From Methylotenera sp. (GTDB lineage: Bacteria > Pseudomonadota > Gammaproteobacteria > Burkholderiales > Methylophilaceae), in NCBI GenBank assembly GCA_027487055.1, contig JAIYEJ010000347.1, forward strand, positions 1 to 8,018: DNA of 8,018 nt, written 5' to 3'. Shown here in pieces: positions 1 through 6,983 of this stretch; position 1 is the stretch's first letter, and each line of letters begins with the position of its first letter. Both the position numbers and the translations under genes were made by a program. The notes under the pieces were generated by a model. The model was not told the origin of the DNA, did no database searches, and worked only from the letters and a program-made list of their open reading frames with translations.

Positions 1-665
1 CCGCTCTAAAAGGCGCGGAAAAAATATTACTCATCTCATCCAGTGAAATAGGACAACGAGTTCAACAACATCAAGCGGTGATTGATGCTACCAGTCGAGC
101 AGGTGTAAAACATCTTATATATACAAGTATTTTACACGCAGACACTTCCACACTCGCCCTTGCCTCTGAACATAAATCAACAGAATCTGCCATTCAAGCC
201 TCAGGTTTAGCTTATACCATCCTTCGTAATGGTTGGTATACCGAGAATTACTCCATGGGCATTCCTGCTGCGCTTGCACAAGGCGTTGTTTATGGATGCG
301 CAGGGGACGGTCGCATTTCATCTGCGACTCGGAAGGATTTTGCAGAAGCCGCAGTAGAAGTATTAACCAGTGAGCATCACACCAATAAAGTATATGAACT
401 TGCAGGAGATAACGCATTTACCATGACAGAGTTTGCCGCAGAACTTTCACTCCTGCATGGTAAAACCATTAAATATATTAACTTAACCGAAGAAGCTTAC
501 AAAAATGCGTTGATTGGTGTTGGATTGCCTGAGCCTTTTGCGGCATTATTGGCAGATTCAGACACAGGCATAGTGAATGGACAGCTTTTTGAGAACGGCA
601 AGCAGTTAAGTCAGCTGATTGGTCGACCAACTAAGACGCTGGAATCAGTCATCAGAAATGCATAA
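1..665 (+). CDS. qorB: NAD(P)H:quinone oxidoreductase type 2 (QorB/YtfG-like), 5' truncated by window
   Basis: This is an atypical short-chain dehydrogenase of the NmrA-like group. The family reduces quinones with NADPH in the cytoplasm. The frame is open from base 3, giving about 220 visible residues; GTG at 78 is an internal valine, not the start. The translation follows E. coli QorB (about 286 aa, recalled from memory) nearly throughout: LLISSSEIGQR, AGVKHLIYTS, LHADTS, YTILRNGWYTENY, AGDGRISSATR, KVYELAGD, VGLPEPFAALLADSD and a C-terminal LIGRPTKTL. About 65 N-terminal residues, including the Rossmann GxxGxxG nucleotide-binding loop, lie upstream of the window. It ends with TAA and converges on the phospholipase D gene. 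Family assignment is firm; the physiological substrate is not shown by the sequence. Confidence 0.93.
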   Translation, partial: ALKGAEKILLISSSEIGQRVQQHQAVIDATSRAGVKHLIYTSILHADTSTLALASEHKSTESAIQASGLAYTILRNGWYTENYSMGIPAALAQGVVYGCAGDGRISSATRKDFAEAAVEVLTSEHHTNKVYELAGDNAFTMTEFAAELSLLHGKTIKYINLTEEAYKNALIGVGLPEPFAALLADSDTGIVNGQLFENGKQLSQLIGRPTKTLESVIRNA

Positions 666-690
666 AACCCACGAGAGATTTTAATGCCTC

Positions 691-717
691 TGCAATCCTT
701 ATGGATACTGGATTGCA
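691..717. repeat. Inverted repeat (8-bp arms) downstream of qorB
   Basis: TGCAATCC (691-698) and GGATTGCA (710-717) are a perfect 8-bp inverted repeat around an 11-nt loop, 25 bp after the qorB stop codon. It could form a hairpin in the qorB transcript and act as a 3' stabiliser or weak terminator. No clear T-run follows on either strand, so a classical intrinsic terminator is not supported. Confidence 0.45.
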
Positions 718-759
718 CGTTAGATGAAATGAATTGTTGTAAAAAGCTGGTGGTTTTAA

Positions 760-808
760 GTTGCTTTAGTCTTAAAATTAAAACAAAAATTTTAGGTGCT
801 AAAGCAAC
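760..808. terminator. Long imperfect hairpin at the convergent qorB / phospholipase D junction
   Basis: GTTGCTTTAG (760-769) pairs perfectly with CTAAAGCAAC (799-808). Inside this, TAAAATT (773-779) pairs with AATTTTA (788-794) around an 8-nt loop, giving a two-storey hairpin. The right arm covers the stop codon (799-801) and last codons of the minus-strand phospholipase D gene. On the plus strand a short T-run (GGTTTTAT) follows the right arm; on the minus strand only a short TTAAAA tract follows. The position between two converging genes suggests a bidirectional terminator or mRNA 3' end structure. The outer stem is AT-rich, so terminator strength is uncertain. Confidence 0.45.
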
Positions 809-2292
809 GGTTTTATCGGCATGAGTTGATACGTAAATACGAGCCTGCGCTTATTCGCACTAGCAAATTTATCTGGTTTATCGGTGAATGCGTTCCAGCT
901 ATTTTCGGGCTGCATATCAATTTCTATTGCCGATTTTACTTCTTTTGCTAGGGTTACATTTTGTACAATTACGCCCACTTCAGTATTAAGATTTTGTGAG
1001 CGTGGGTCAAAATTAAACGTGCCGATATACACAATCTTATTGTCTACCACCATTGTTTTAGCGTGTATGGCAAATATTGGTGGCTTCAGTAAACCATTGG
1101 TTTTGTGGCGCACTAACTGTTGCTTAATTTGCGCATCGGGTTTAAATTCGAAAATTGCTATGCCCATTCTAGTGAGGATTTCACGTTGATTTCGATAACC
1201 ACTAAAGGCCTGAACATTATCTGTTGCGGCAAGCGAGTTGGTGTTGATTCGTACTTTTACGCCGCGCTTAATGGCCTTTTTAAAGAGCTTTATCGCCTCT
1301 GATGACATTACCAAATAAGGTGATTGAATGACAACTTCACTTTGTGCGTTTTCTACCAACGCGGCTAATTTTTCTGTAGATTTTCCGCCACCGCCGAGCA
1401 GTAATTTATTGCTATTTTTGCCGGGCGTATCACTAATAAACTCGACATCATTCCAAATTACCTTTTTGGTAAGCCGCATAAATGCTTGAGGCGTGTTATA
1501 AATTGCCTCACGGTTTTCTAGTGAAAAGTTGTCAGGGTTTTTTGCGTAGCTATGTAAATCGGCGTAAATTTTTTGAATTTCTACAGGTTTTACAGATACA
1601 TTTTTTTGAATAAGGCCTAAGCCATCATATAATTCTTCAACAGGTGCGCTTAGCGGGCTAGCCCAAAATTTATCAAAGCTGGTGCGCATGTCTTCCACCA
1701 CTGGTCCGAGCAAAAGCGCATCACGATCACGAAAGTTGTAGTCAGTGTTGTAGTCAAAATATTCGGCCGCCATATTGCGCCCACCAGTAATGGCAAACTT
1801 GCCATCCACCATAAAAGTTTTATCGTGCATACGTTGATTAACACCGCGAAAATTAACTGCGATATTGACTAAGCGTTTATGAAAAGGCGTGCCGACAGAA
1901 TGCTGTGGGTTATAAATACGAATTTCAATACTGGGGTGTTTGGCAAGCGCAAGTAGTGATTTATCGGGTGCATCGACGAGTAAATCGTCGACAATGACCC
2001 GCACCTTAACGCCTCTATCCGCCGCACGTAATAAAGCTTCAGAAGCTAATATGCCAATATTATCCGTGCTCCAAATGAAATATTGCACTTCAATGGTTTT
2101 TTGCGCATGGTCTGCTAACCAAGCACGGGCGAGCAAAGCTTCCTCTCCCTTGTCGAGCACGTAAATGCCACTTTGATTTGGGTGTGCGGCGATTTGTGCA
2201 TCTACAAAACTTAAATCATCACCTGCCACTAATAATTTGGGACACGCAAAAAATAGCACAAGCACAAAACTAAAAAGGCGTGATAGTTTCAT
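799..2292 (-). CDS. Phospholipase D family protein, ClsC (YmdC)-like cardiolipin synthase, exported
   Basis: This 497-aa protein has two HKD catalytic motifs: H156-x-K158-x4-D163 (HDKTFMVD, followed by GGRN) and H410-x-K412-x4-D417 (HAKTMVVD, followed by GTFNFDPRS). Other stretches match E. coli ClsC (about 473 aa, from memory): HPNQSG near residue 37, VQYFIW near 69, RGVKVRVIVDD and TNSLAA near 351. ClsC makes cardiolipin from phosphatidylglycerol plus phosphatidylethanolamine; other family members are phospholipases or nucleases, so the reaction is inferred. Residues 1-24 form a signal sequence (KLSR, then a hydrophobic run). Cys17 in FFAC is a degenerate lipobox, and cleavage by signal peptidase I near LVAG is the alternative. 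The ATG lies 6 bp after the TGA of the upstream oxidoreductase, with a weak GTGAG ribosome site overlapping that stop, which implies translational coupling. Confidence 0.9.
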   Translation of the reverse strand: MKLSRLFSFVLVLFFACPKLLVAGDDLSFVDAQIAAHPNQSGIYVLDKGEEALLARAWLADHAQKTIEVQYFIWSTDNIGILASEALLRAADRGVKVRVIVDDLLVDAPDKSLLALAKHPSIEIRIYNPQHSVGTPFHKRLVNIAVNFRGVNQRMHDKTFMVDGKFAITGGRNMAAEYFDYNTDYNFRDRDALLLGPVVEDMRTSFDKFWASPLSAPVEELYDGLGLIQKNVSVKPVEIQKIYADLHSYAKNPDNFSLENREAIYNTPQAFMRLTKKVIWNDVEFISDTPGKNSNKLLLGGGGKSTEKLAALVENAQSEVVIQSPYLVMSSEAIKLFKKAIKRGVKVRINTNSLAATDNVQAFSGYRNQREILTRMGIAIFEFKPDAQIKQQLVRHKTNGLLKPPIFAIHAKTMVVDNKIVYIGTFNFDPRSQNLNTEVGVIVQNVTLAKEVKSAIEIDMQPENSWNAFTDKPDKFASANKRRLVFTYQLMPIKPLL

Positions 2293-2298
2293 CTAAAC

Positions 2299-3933
2299 TC
2301 ACAATTTAACAATACTTAATGCCACTGCTTCCGCCACTTTAATTCCATCTACGCCTGCTGATAAAATACCGCCCGCATAGCCTGCGCCTTCACCACAGGG
2401 GTATAAGCCTTTGGTGTTTATGCTCTCCATTGTATCGTCATCACGTTTGATGCGGATAGGGGCTGATGTACGGGTTTCGACGCCAGTTAGTACGCCATCG
2501 GCAAGGTCAAAGCCTTGTACTTGTTTAGCAAACGCGGGAATCGCCTCGCGCATGGCGGTGATAGCAAACTCTGGCAGGGCAGTATCTAAATTGGTAAGGG
2601 TAACCCCAGGGGTGTATGAGGGCATCACTTCGCCAAATATTGTGGAGGGTTTGTTAGCTAAAAAGTCTCCGATGAGCTGCCCAGGGGCGTTGTAGTTGCC
2701 ACCACCAAGCACAAAGGCGTGGCTTTCTAGTTTTCGTTGAAACTCCATGCCAGCGAGCGGGTGCTCTGGGTAATCTACCTCAGGCGTGATACCAACTACA
2801 ATGCCTGCATTGGCATTGCGCTCATTGCGTGAGTATTGGCTCATGCCGTTGGTGACCACGCGGTTAGGTTCTGATGCTGCCGCGACCACCGTGCCACCGG
2901 GGCACATACAAAAACTATAGACACTGCGCCCGTTTTTGGCATGATGCACCAAACGGTAATCAGCCGCGCCAAGCTTGGTCAAAATATCTTCAGAATAGCT
3001 TTTTCCGTAACGTGCACGGTCAATTAGCCCTTGCGGATGCTCGATGCGAAAGCCGATGGAGAAAGGTTTGGCTTCAACATATATGCCTTTTTTGTAAACC
3101 ATTTCAAAAGTATCGCGAGCGCTATGACCAACCGCCAAAATGAGGTGATTGGTGGCGATAAACTCGCCTGTTTGCAAAGACACACCTTGAACTTGCTTGT
3201 TATCGATATGAATATCATCGACACGGCTTTCAAAACGGATTTCACCACCGAGTGATTTAATGGTGTTGCGCATTTCTTCCACCATGCCGACCAATCTAAA
3301 AGTACCGATATGAGGATGGCTAACATATTGAATCTCTGGCGGTGCGCCTGCTTTCACAAATTCATGAATTACTTTGCGGCCATAATGTTTGGGGTCTTTA
3401 ATTTGACTATACAGTTTGCCGTCTGAAAATGTGCCTGCGCCACCTTCACCAAACTGCACGTTGGATTCTGGGTTTAGTATATTTTTTCGCCATAGTGCCC
3501 AAGTGTCTTTGGTTCGTTTACGCACTTCTTTACCGCGTTCGAGCACGATAGGGTTAAGACCTGATTGCGCCAAAATTAAGGCGGCGAAAATGCCAGCAGG
3601 GCCGAAGCCTACAACAATGGGGCGGAGCTTTGGGGCGTGTTCAGCTTTTGCCACAAAATGATAACTGGTATCAGGCGCAGGTTTGATATGCGGGTCTTTT
3701 TTAAACTTGGCTAGTATTTTTGCCTCGTTTTTGACTTCAACATCTAAGTTATATACATACAAAATCAAGTGCGATTTACGTGCATCTACACCACGTTTAA
3801 AAATGGTAAAGCCGATTAAATCGTTTACTGGGATTTCTAAGCGTTTGAGCAAAGCTGATTTGATTTGGTCGTCTTGATGAATGAGCGTATCGGCCAAATC
3901 GATGGGTAGTTTAAGTTCGTTGATTCTTAGCAT
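2299..3933 (-). CDS. NAD(P)/FAD-dependent oxidoreductase, COG2509 type (uncharacterised FAD-dependent dehydrogenase)
   Basis: This is a 544-aa cytoplasmic flavoprotein. An N-terminal domain (about 1-100, containing FTIFKRGVDARK and LYVYNLDVEV) precedes the FAD-binding Rossmann motif VVGFGPAG (G109, G111, G114) with the ribose-binding acidic residue in VLERG (E132). Family landmarks include FGEGGAGTFSDGKL (161-174), HPHIGTFRL (206-214), LAVGHSARDTF (266-276), SFCMCPGGTVV (340-350) and the C-terminal FAD-contacting YPCGEGAGYAGGILSAGVDG (511-530). The length is typical of the family as I know it. The substrate is unknown. An AAGGA ribosome site (3938-3942 on the plus strand, read as complement) sits 4 nt before the ATG and supports this start. 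It lies 70 bp after hda and is coupled to the phospholipase D gene; nothing in the sequence shows why those two belong together. Confidence 0.92.
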   Translation of the reverse strand: MLRINELKLPIDLADTLIHQDDQIKSALLKRLEIPVNDLIGFTIFKRGVDARKSHLILYVYNLDVEVKNEAKILAKFKKDPHIKPAPDTSYHFVAKAEHAPKLRPIVVGFGPAGIFAALILAQSGLNPIVLERGKEVRKRTKDTWALWRKNILNPESNVQFGEGGAGTFSDGKLYSQIKDPKHYGRKVIHEFVKAGAPPEIQYVSHPHIGTFRLVGMVEEMRNTIKSLGGEIRFESRVDDIHIDNKQVQGVSLQTGEFIATNHLILAVGHSARDTFEMVYKKGIYVEAKPFSIGFRIEHPQGLIDRARYGKSYSEDILTKLGAADYRLVHHAKNGRSVYSFCMCPGGTVVAAASEPNRVVTNGMSQYSRNERNANAGIVVGITPEVDYPEHPLAGMEFQRKLESHAFVLGGGNYNAPGQLIGDFLANKPSTIFGEVMPSYTPGVTLTNLDTALPEFAITAMREAIPAFAKQVQGFDLADGVLTGVETRTSAPIRIKRDDDTMESINTKGLYPCGEGAGYAGGILSAGVDGIKVAEAVALSIVKL

Positions 3934-4003
3934 GGTGTCCTTGGATAGTAGTTATCTATCAAATAAGATGGCAAAAAGAATAATTTAGTTATTTTACAGG
4001 AGT

Positions 4004-4606
4004 TTAAATCCCCAAATCTAGTTGCAGCAATTTTTTCAGCATCTGCACCGTGATTGGTTTTTTTGTGACGAGTGACCATTCATCGAGTGCATCTAATACT
4101 GCCATCAGCGAGGGTAAATCGCGGCGCAAATACCGTAAACAATAGTCTGTGACTTCATTAGGTAATTTCAAGCCACGCTCAAGTGCGTGTTGTTTGAGTG
4201 CGCTGGCTTTTTCTTGGTCGTTGAGGGGATGCAGTTGGTACACCAAACCCCAAGCCAATCGTGTGGCTAAATCGTCACGCAATCCCATTTGCGTGGGGGC
4301 GTGCAGGCCAGCAGTAATGAGCGTTCCACCTGCTTCTTTTAGTTGGTTGTATTGATTAAAAAGTGCAATTTGTTTTTCATTATTCAGCAAGTGCACATCG
4401 TCTGAAACCCTTATGCCTATTTCCTTGCAGGCTGATAGTAAATGACTTTTGCCTGAGCCAGAATCACCCCAAAAATAGATAAAGCTTGGCTGCGCGCTAG
4501 AAATTGCTTGTTTTAAGCTTGTTAGTGCTTCCGCATTGCGACCGATAATAAAATTATCTAAATTGGGTGCTGGTGTGGGTTTAATATCTAATAGAAGCTG
4601 TTTCAT
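4004..4606 (-). CDS. hda: DnaA regulatory inactivator Hda, compact form
   Basis: Hda is an AAA+ protein related to DnaA. Bound to the DNA-loaded sliding clamp, it stimulates ATP hydrolysis by DnaA and so prevents re-initiation of replication. I start it at ATG 4606, giving 200 aa, because MKQLLLDI is the expected N-terminus and QLLLDI resembles the clamp-binding motif; a TTG at 4621 would add MFPFS with no better ribosome site. Visible elements are Walker A GDSGSGKS (47-54), a Walker B-like SDDVHLL (D69, D70), the Box VII segment LATRLAWG with the presumed arginine finger R116, and a sensor-2-like RRDLPSL (161-167). The stretch between Walker A and B is about 30 residues shorter than in E. 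coli Hda as I recall it. It follows the PerM-family gene by 76 bp, an arrangement known in betaproteobacteria. Confidence 0.9.
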   Translation of the reverse strand: MKQLLLDIKPTPAPNLDNFIIGRNAEALTSLKQAISSAQPSFIYFWGDSGSGKSHLLSACKEIGIRVSDDVHLLNNEKQIALFNQYNQLKEAGGTLITAGLHAPTQMGLRDDLATRLAWGLVYQLHPLNDQEKASALKQHALERGLKLPNEVTDYCLRYLRRDLPSLMAVLDALDEWSLVTKKPITVQMLKKLLQLDLGI

Positions 4607-4682
4607 GCTAAATGGGAACAATACAAAATTCTTAGGGCTACTTCAGCAAATTGTTATTTTAAGAGTTTTTATTCAAGAGTTA

Positions 4683-5777
4683 TTATTTAAGATAGGCATC
4701 GCTATCTAAGTAGCTATCTTTGGTATGGCGCAAAGCGACTGCAATGGCTGCGCTCACTGGTAGCGCAAGCAGTACGCCCGCGAATCCAAATAATTGACCG
4801 CCTGCAAGCAAGGCAAATATCACGATGACAGGATGCAAACCAATACGATTGCCAACTAGCTTAGGAGTAAGCCACATGCCTTCTACTAATTGACCAATAC
4901 CAAAAACTGCTAAAACAGGAACAACTTGACCAAAGCTACTAAACTGCAATGCCGCAACTAAAAGCGCTAGTAATAAGCCTGTCGCAATGCCTAAATAAGG
5001 CACAAAACCTAATAGCCCAGTTAACAGTCCAATCGGTAACGCCATATCTAGGCCTGCTATCCAAAGGCCAACTGCGTAAAAAAAACTCATCGCAAGCATT
5101 ACAGAAAGCTGCCCGCGTAGAAACTCTGCTAATACTTGGTCAATTTCTTTAGCAATACTAACCGTTTTATCGTGCCACTCGCGCGGCACTAACTGGCCGA
5201 TACTTGCTATAAAGCCATCCCAATCACGTAACAAATAAAATAAAACGACTGGCAATAATAAAGTATTTGCCACTACTCCAATCAACGCCATGCCATGACT
5301 ACCTGCCAATTTAATGGCCTCGCCCAATAAATCGCCAGCTGTTTTCCAGTTTTTTGTGGCAAGGTCTTGAATTTTGGCGCTGTCAATTTCAAAATGAATG
5401 CCAAATTTAGTGTGTAGCCAAGGTTCTATAGTGTCACGCAAGCGACCCAGAAAAGCAGGAAGTTGCTCTGCAACAAGTGAAGACTCTTTTTGTAATAGCG
5501 GGATTAAAATCAAAGAAATCAAGAATATGATTCCAAATATACCAAACATCACAATAGTCGTTGCAAGCGTGCGACCTAGCTTAAATTTACCTAAGCCCCA
5601 AAGCGCTGCACGATCAACAAGCGGGTCGCAAATGTAGGCCAAAATAGCAGCAATTAAAAACGGAGTAAGTATTGGCAGTAATAAATAAATTAAAAAAATA
5701 AATATCGCTAGCAGGATTAACCAGCGATTATCTGAAAAAAAATTGCTACCGCTATTATTTTTTGCTTGATTTTCCAT
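4683..5777 (-). CDS. AI-2E family transporter (PerM/UPF0118 family permease)
   Basis: This is a 364-aa inner-membrane protein of the AI-2E exporter/PerM family. Hydrophobic segments lie at about 19-37, 38-50, 72-95, 163-183, 224-242, 246-278, 285-300 and 315-349, with the usual soluble stretch (about 96-160) between the early and late membrane segments. Family motifs are FLRGQ (219-223), GLLGFVPYLG (254-263), LTPKLVG (303-309), HPV (315-317) and LLALP (336-340). Members have been linked to export of autoinducer-2 and to ion or sodium/proton antiport, so the substrate here is open. It is the first gene of the minus-strand run, ahead of hda, and is divergent from purM. A perfect TATAAT on the minus strand (complement of 5822-5827) precedes it. 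The ribosome site is weak (AAAAAGCA before ATG). Confidence 0.93.
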   Translation of the reverse strand: MENQAKNNSGSNFFSDNRWLILLAIFIFLIYLLLPILTPFLIAAILAYICDPLVDRAALWGLGKFKLGRTLATTIVMFGIFGIIFLISLILIPLLQKESSLVAEQLPAFLGRLRDTIEPWLHTKFGIHFEIDSAKIQDLATKNWKTAGDLLGEAIKLAGSHGMALIGVVANTLLLPVVLFYLLRDWDGFIASIGQLVPREWHDKTVSIAKEIDQVLAEFLRGQLSVMLAMSFFYAVGLWIAGLDMALPIGLLTGLLGFVPYLGIATGLLLALLVAALQFSSFGQVVPVLAVFGIGQLVEGMWLTPKLVGNRIGLHPVIVIFALLAGGQLFGFAGVLLALPVSAAIAVALRHTKDSYLDSDAYLK

Positions 5778-5783
5778 TGCTTT

Positions 5784-5829
5784 TTGGTTGATTGCGCATA
5801 CTGCGTTAAAATAGTGGATAAATTATACT
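5784..5829 (+). promoter_or_regulatory. Putative purM promoter region (two -10 candidates)
   Basis: Two plus-strand -10-like hexamers are visible: TATACT (5824-5829) with a poor -35 (CTGCGT at 5801-5806, 17-bp spacer), and TAAAAT (5807-5812) with TTGGTT (5784-5789) at a 17-bp spacer. TATACT overlaps the minus-strand TATAAT by four bases. I cannot choose between the two, and a purine-repressor operator is not evident. Confidence 0.4.
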
Positions 5830-5850
5830 TAAATAAACCCATCGCGTAAT
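5822..5850 (-). promoter_or_regulatory. Putative sigma-70 promoter for the PerM-family gene and hda
   Basis: Read on the minus strand, 5827-5822 is a perfect TATAAT -10 hexamer, about 45 bp before the permease ATG. The -35 region 16-18 bp upstream (around 5844-5850) has only weak matches such as TTACGC. Position at the head of a minus-strand gene run in the only divergent intergenic region supports the call; the poor -35 lowers it. Confidence 0.5.
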
Positions 5851-5872
5851 AAATAAACGCACGATTTGAGAG

Positions 5873-6934
5873 ATGAGCACAGCCTTGAACAAAAATACAA
5901 GTAATACAAATTCAATTAGTTACCGCGATGCAGGTGTTGATATAGAAGCAGGCGATGCTTTAGTTGAGCAAATTAAACCTTTTGCTAAGCTTACAATGCG
6001 CCCAGAAGTGCTGGGTGGCATAGGTGGGTTTGGTTCGCTTTTTGCGGTGCCAAAAAAGTTTAAAGAACCTATTTTGGTTTCTGGTACAGATGGCGTTGGA
6101 ACAAAGTTAAAACTTGCCTTTGAGCTTAATATTCATGACACCGTCGGTATCGACTTGGTCGCCATGAGCGTGAACGATATTTTAGTGCAAGGCGCTGAGC
6201 CTTTATTTTTCTTGGATTATTTTGCTTGCGGTAAATTAGAAGTAGGCACTGCCGCTCAGGTCATTAAAGGCATTGCGTTAGGCTGCGAGCAATCTGGCTG
6301 TGCTTTGGTAGGTGGCGAAACTGCAGAAATGCCTGGTATGTACCCTGCAGGTGAATACGATTTAGCGGGCTTTGCGGTAGGCTGCGTAGATAAAGAAAAT
6401 ATTATTAATGGCTCAACCATCGCCACAGGTGATGTTGTACTGGGCTTAGCTTCTAGCGGCGCGCACTCTAATGGTTATTCACTAATTCGTAAACTAATTA
6501 CAAAATCAGGCATCGATTTTGAGTCGGACTTTCACGGTCGCAAGTTTAAAGATGTCGTGATGGCACCCACAAAAATTTATGTGAAATCGTTGCTTAAGTT
6601 AATAGAGGCATTGCCTGTTAAAGGCATGGCGCATATCACTGGCGGTGGTATTACCGAGAACATTCCACGCGTTTTGCCAGCAGGCTTAACGGCAGAAATT
6701 AGTGCAAAAAGCTGGGATTTACCTGCGCTATTTAAATGGCTGCAAGCAGAAGGCAATATTACCCACACCGAAATGTACAAAACCTTTAACTGTGGCATTG
6801 GCATGGCGATAGTTTTGTCTAAAGTGCATGTTGAAGAAGCCAAAAAGTTGCTGAGCGAAGCCGGTGAAACAGTTTATGAGATTGGGCATATCCGCACACA
6901 ACATGCTGGAGAAGCGCCAACTGTGGTTGTTTGA
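5873..6934 (+). CDS. purM: Phosphoribosylformylglycinamidine cyclo-ligase (AIR synthetase)
   Basis: PurM catalyses the ATP-dependent closure of formylglycinamidine ribonucleotide to aminoimidazole ribonucleotide, the fifth step of de novo purine synthesis, in the cytoplasm. The 353-aa product matches the family over its full length (E. coli about 345 aa): SYRDAGVDIEAG (16-27), SGTDGVGTKLK (70-80, ATP/phosphate-binding glycine-rich loop), NDILVQGAEP (101-110), GGETAEMPGMY (147-157), SSGAHSNGYSL (194-204), HITGGGITENIPR (254-266) and FNCGIGM (305-311). The only ribosome-site-like sequence, GAGAG, abuts the ATG directly. A TTG at 5885 has GATGAG 7 nt upstream and would shorten the poorly conserved N-terminus by four residues, so the exact start is uncertain. 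It is divergent from the permease gene. purN, often its neighbour, is not adjacent. Confidence 0.97.
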   Translation: MSTALNKNTSNTNSISYRDAGVDIEAGDALVEQIKPFAKLTMRPEVLGGIGGFGSLFAVPKKFKEPILVSGTDGVGTKLKLAFELNIHDTVGIDLVAMSVNDILVQGAEPLFFLDYFACGKLEVGTAAQVIKGIALGCEQSGCALVGGETAEMPGMYPAGEYDLAGFAVGCVDKENIINGSTIATGDVVLGLASSGAHSNGYSLIRKLITKSGIDFESDFHGRKFKDVVMAPTKIYVKSLLKLIEALPVKGMAHITGGGITENIPRVLPAGLTAEISAKSWDLPALFKWLQAEGNITHTEMYKTFNCGIGMAIVLSKVHVEEAKKLLSEAGETVYEIGHIRTQHAGEAPTVVV

Positions 6935-6983
6935 TTATTGCCAACGAAAATACGTACGGTGCGTTACATAATCTCACCCATAA

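Noticed and set aside
78..80. GTG as the start of the first gene
   Set aside because: The frame is open to the window edge and the upstream translation (LLISSSEIGQR...) matches QorB, so this GTG is an internal valine of a truncated gene.
2874..3255. Open frames opposite the FAD oxidoreductase gene
   Set aside because: They lie entirely inside a well-conserved gene, show no recognisable domain, and look like antisense shadows.
3934..4003. Minus-strand promoter for the FAD oxidoreductase (TTGCCA with TACTAT, 18-bp spacer)
   Set aside because: Transcription would begin at or inside the ribosome binding site, leaving almost no leader; co-transcription from hda is as likely.
4619..4621. TTG start for hda, adding MFPFS
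   Set aside because: The MKQLLLDI N-terminus at ATG 4606 fits the family and its clamp-binding motif; the extension has no family match and no better ribosome site.
4621..4684. Separate hda promoter in the gap after the permease gene (TTGCTG/TTGTAT or TAAAAT, minus strand)
   Set aside because: Each candidate matches the consensus at only about half of the positions in at least one hexamer; this is no better than chance in AT-rich DNA.
4656..4684. Imperfect direct repeat (AACTCTT twice on the minus strand) after the permease stop
   Set aside because: Two copies of a short AT-rich word are expected by chance and no further copies or array structure are visible.
6938..6972. Promoter for the DUF3108 gene (TTGCCA and CATAAT)
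   Set aside because: The spacer is 23 bp, too long for a sigma-70 promoter; the gene probably reads through from purM.
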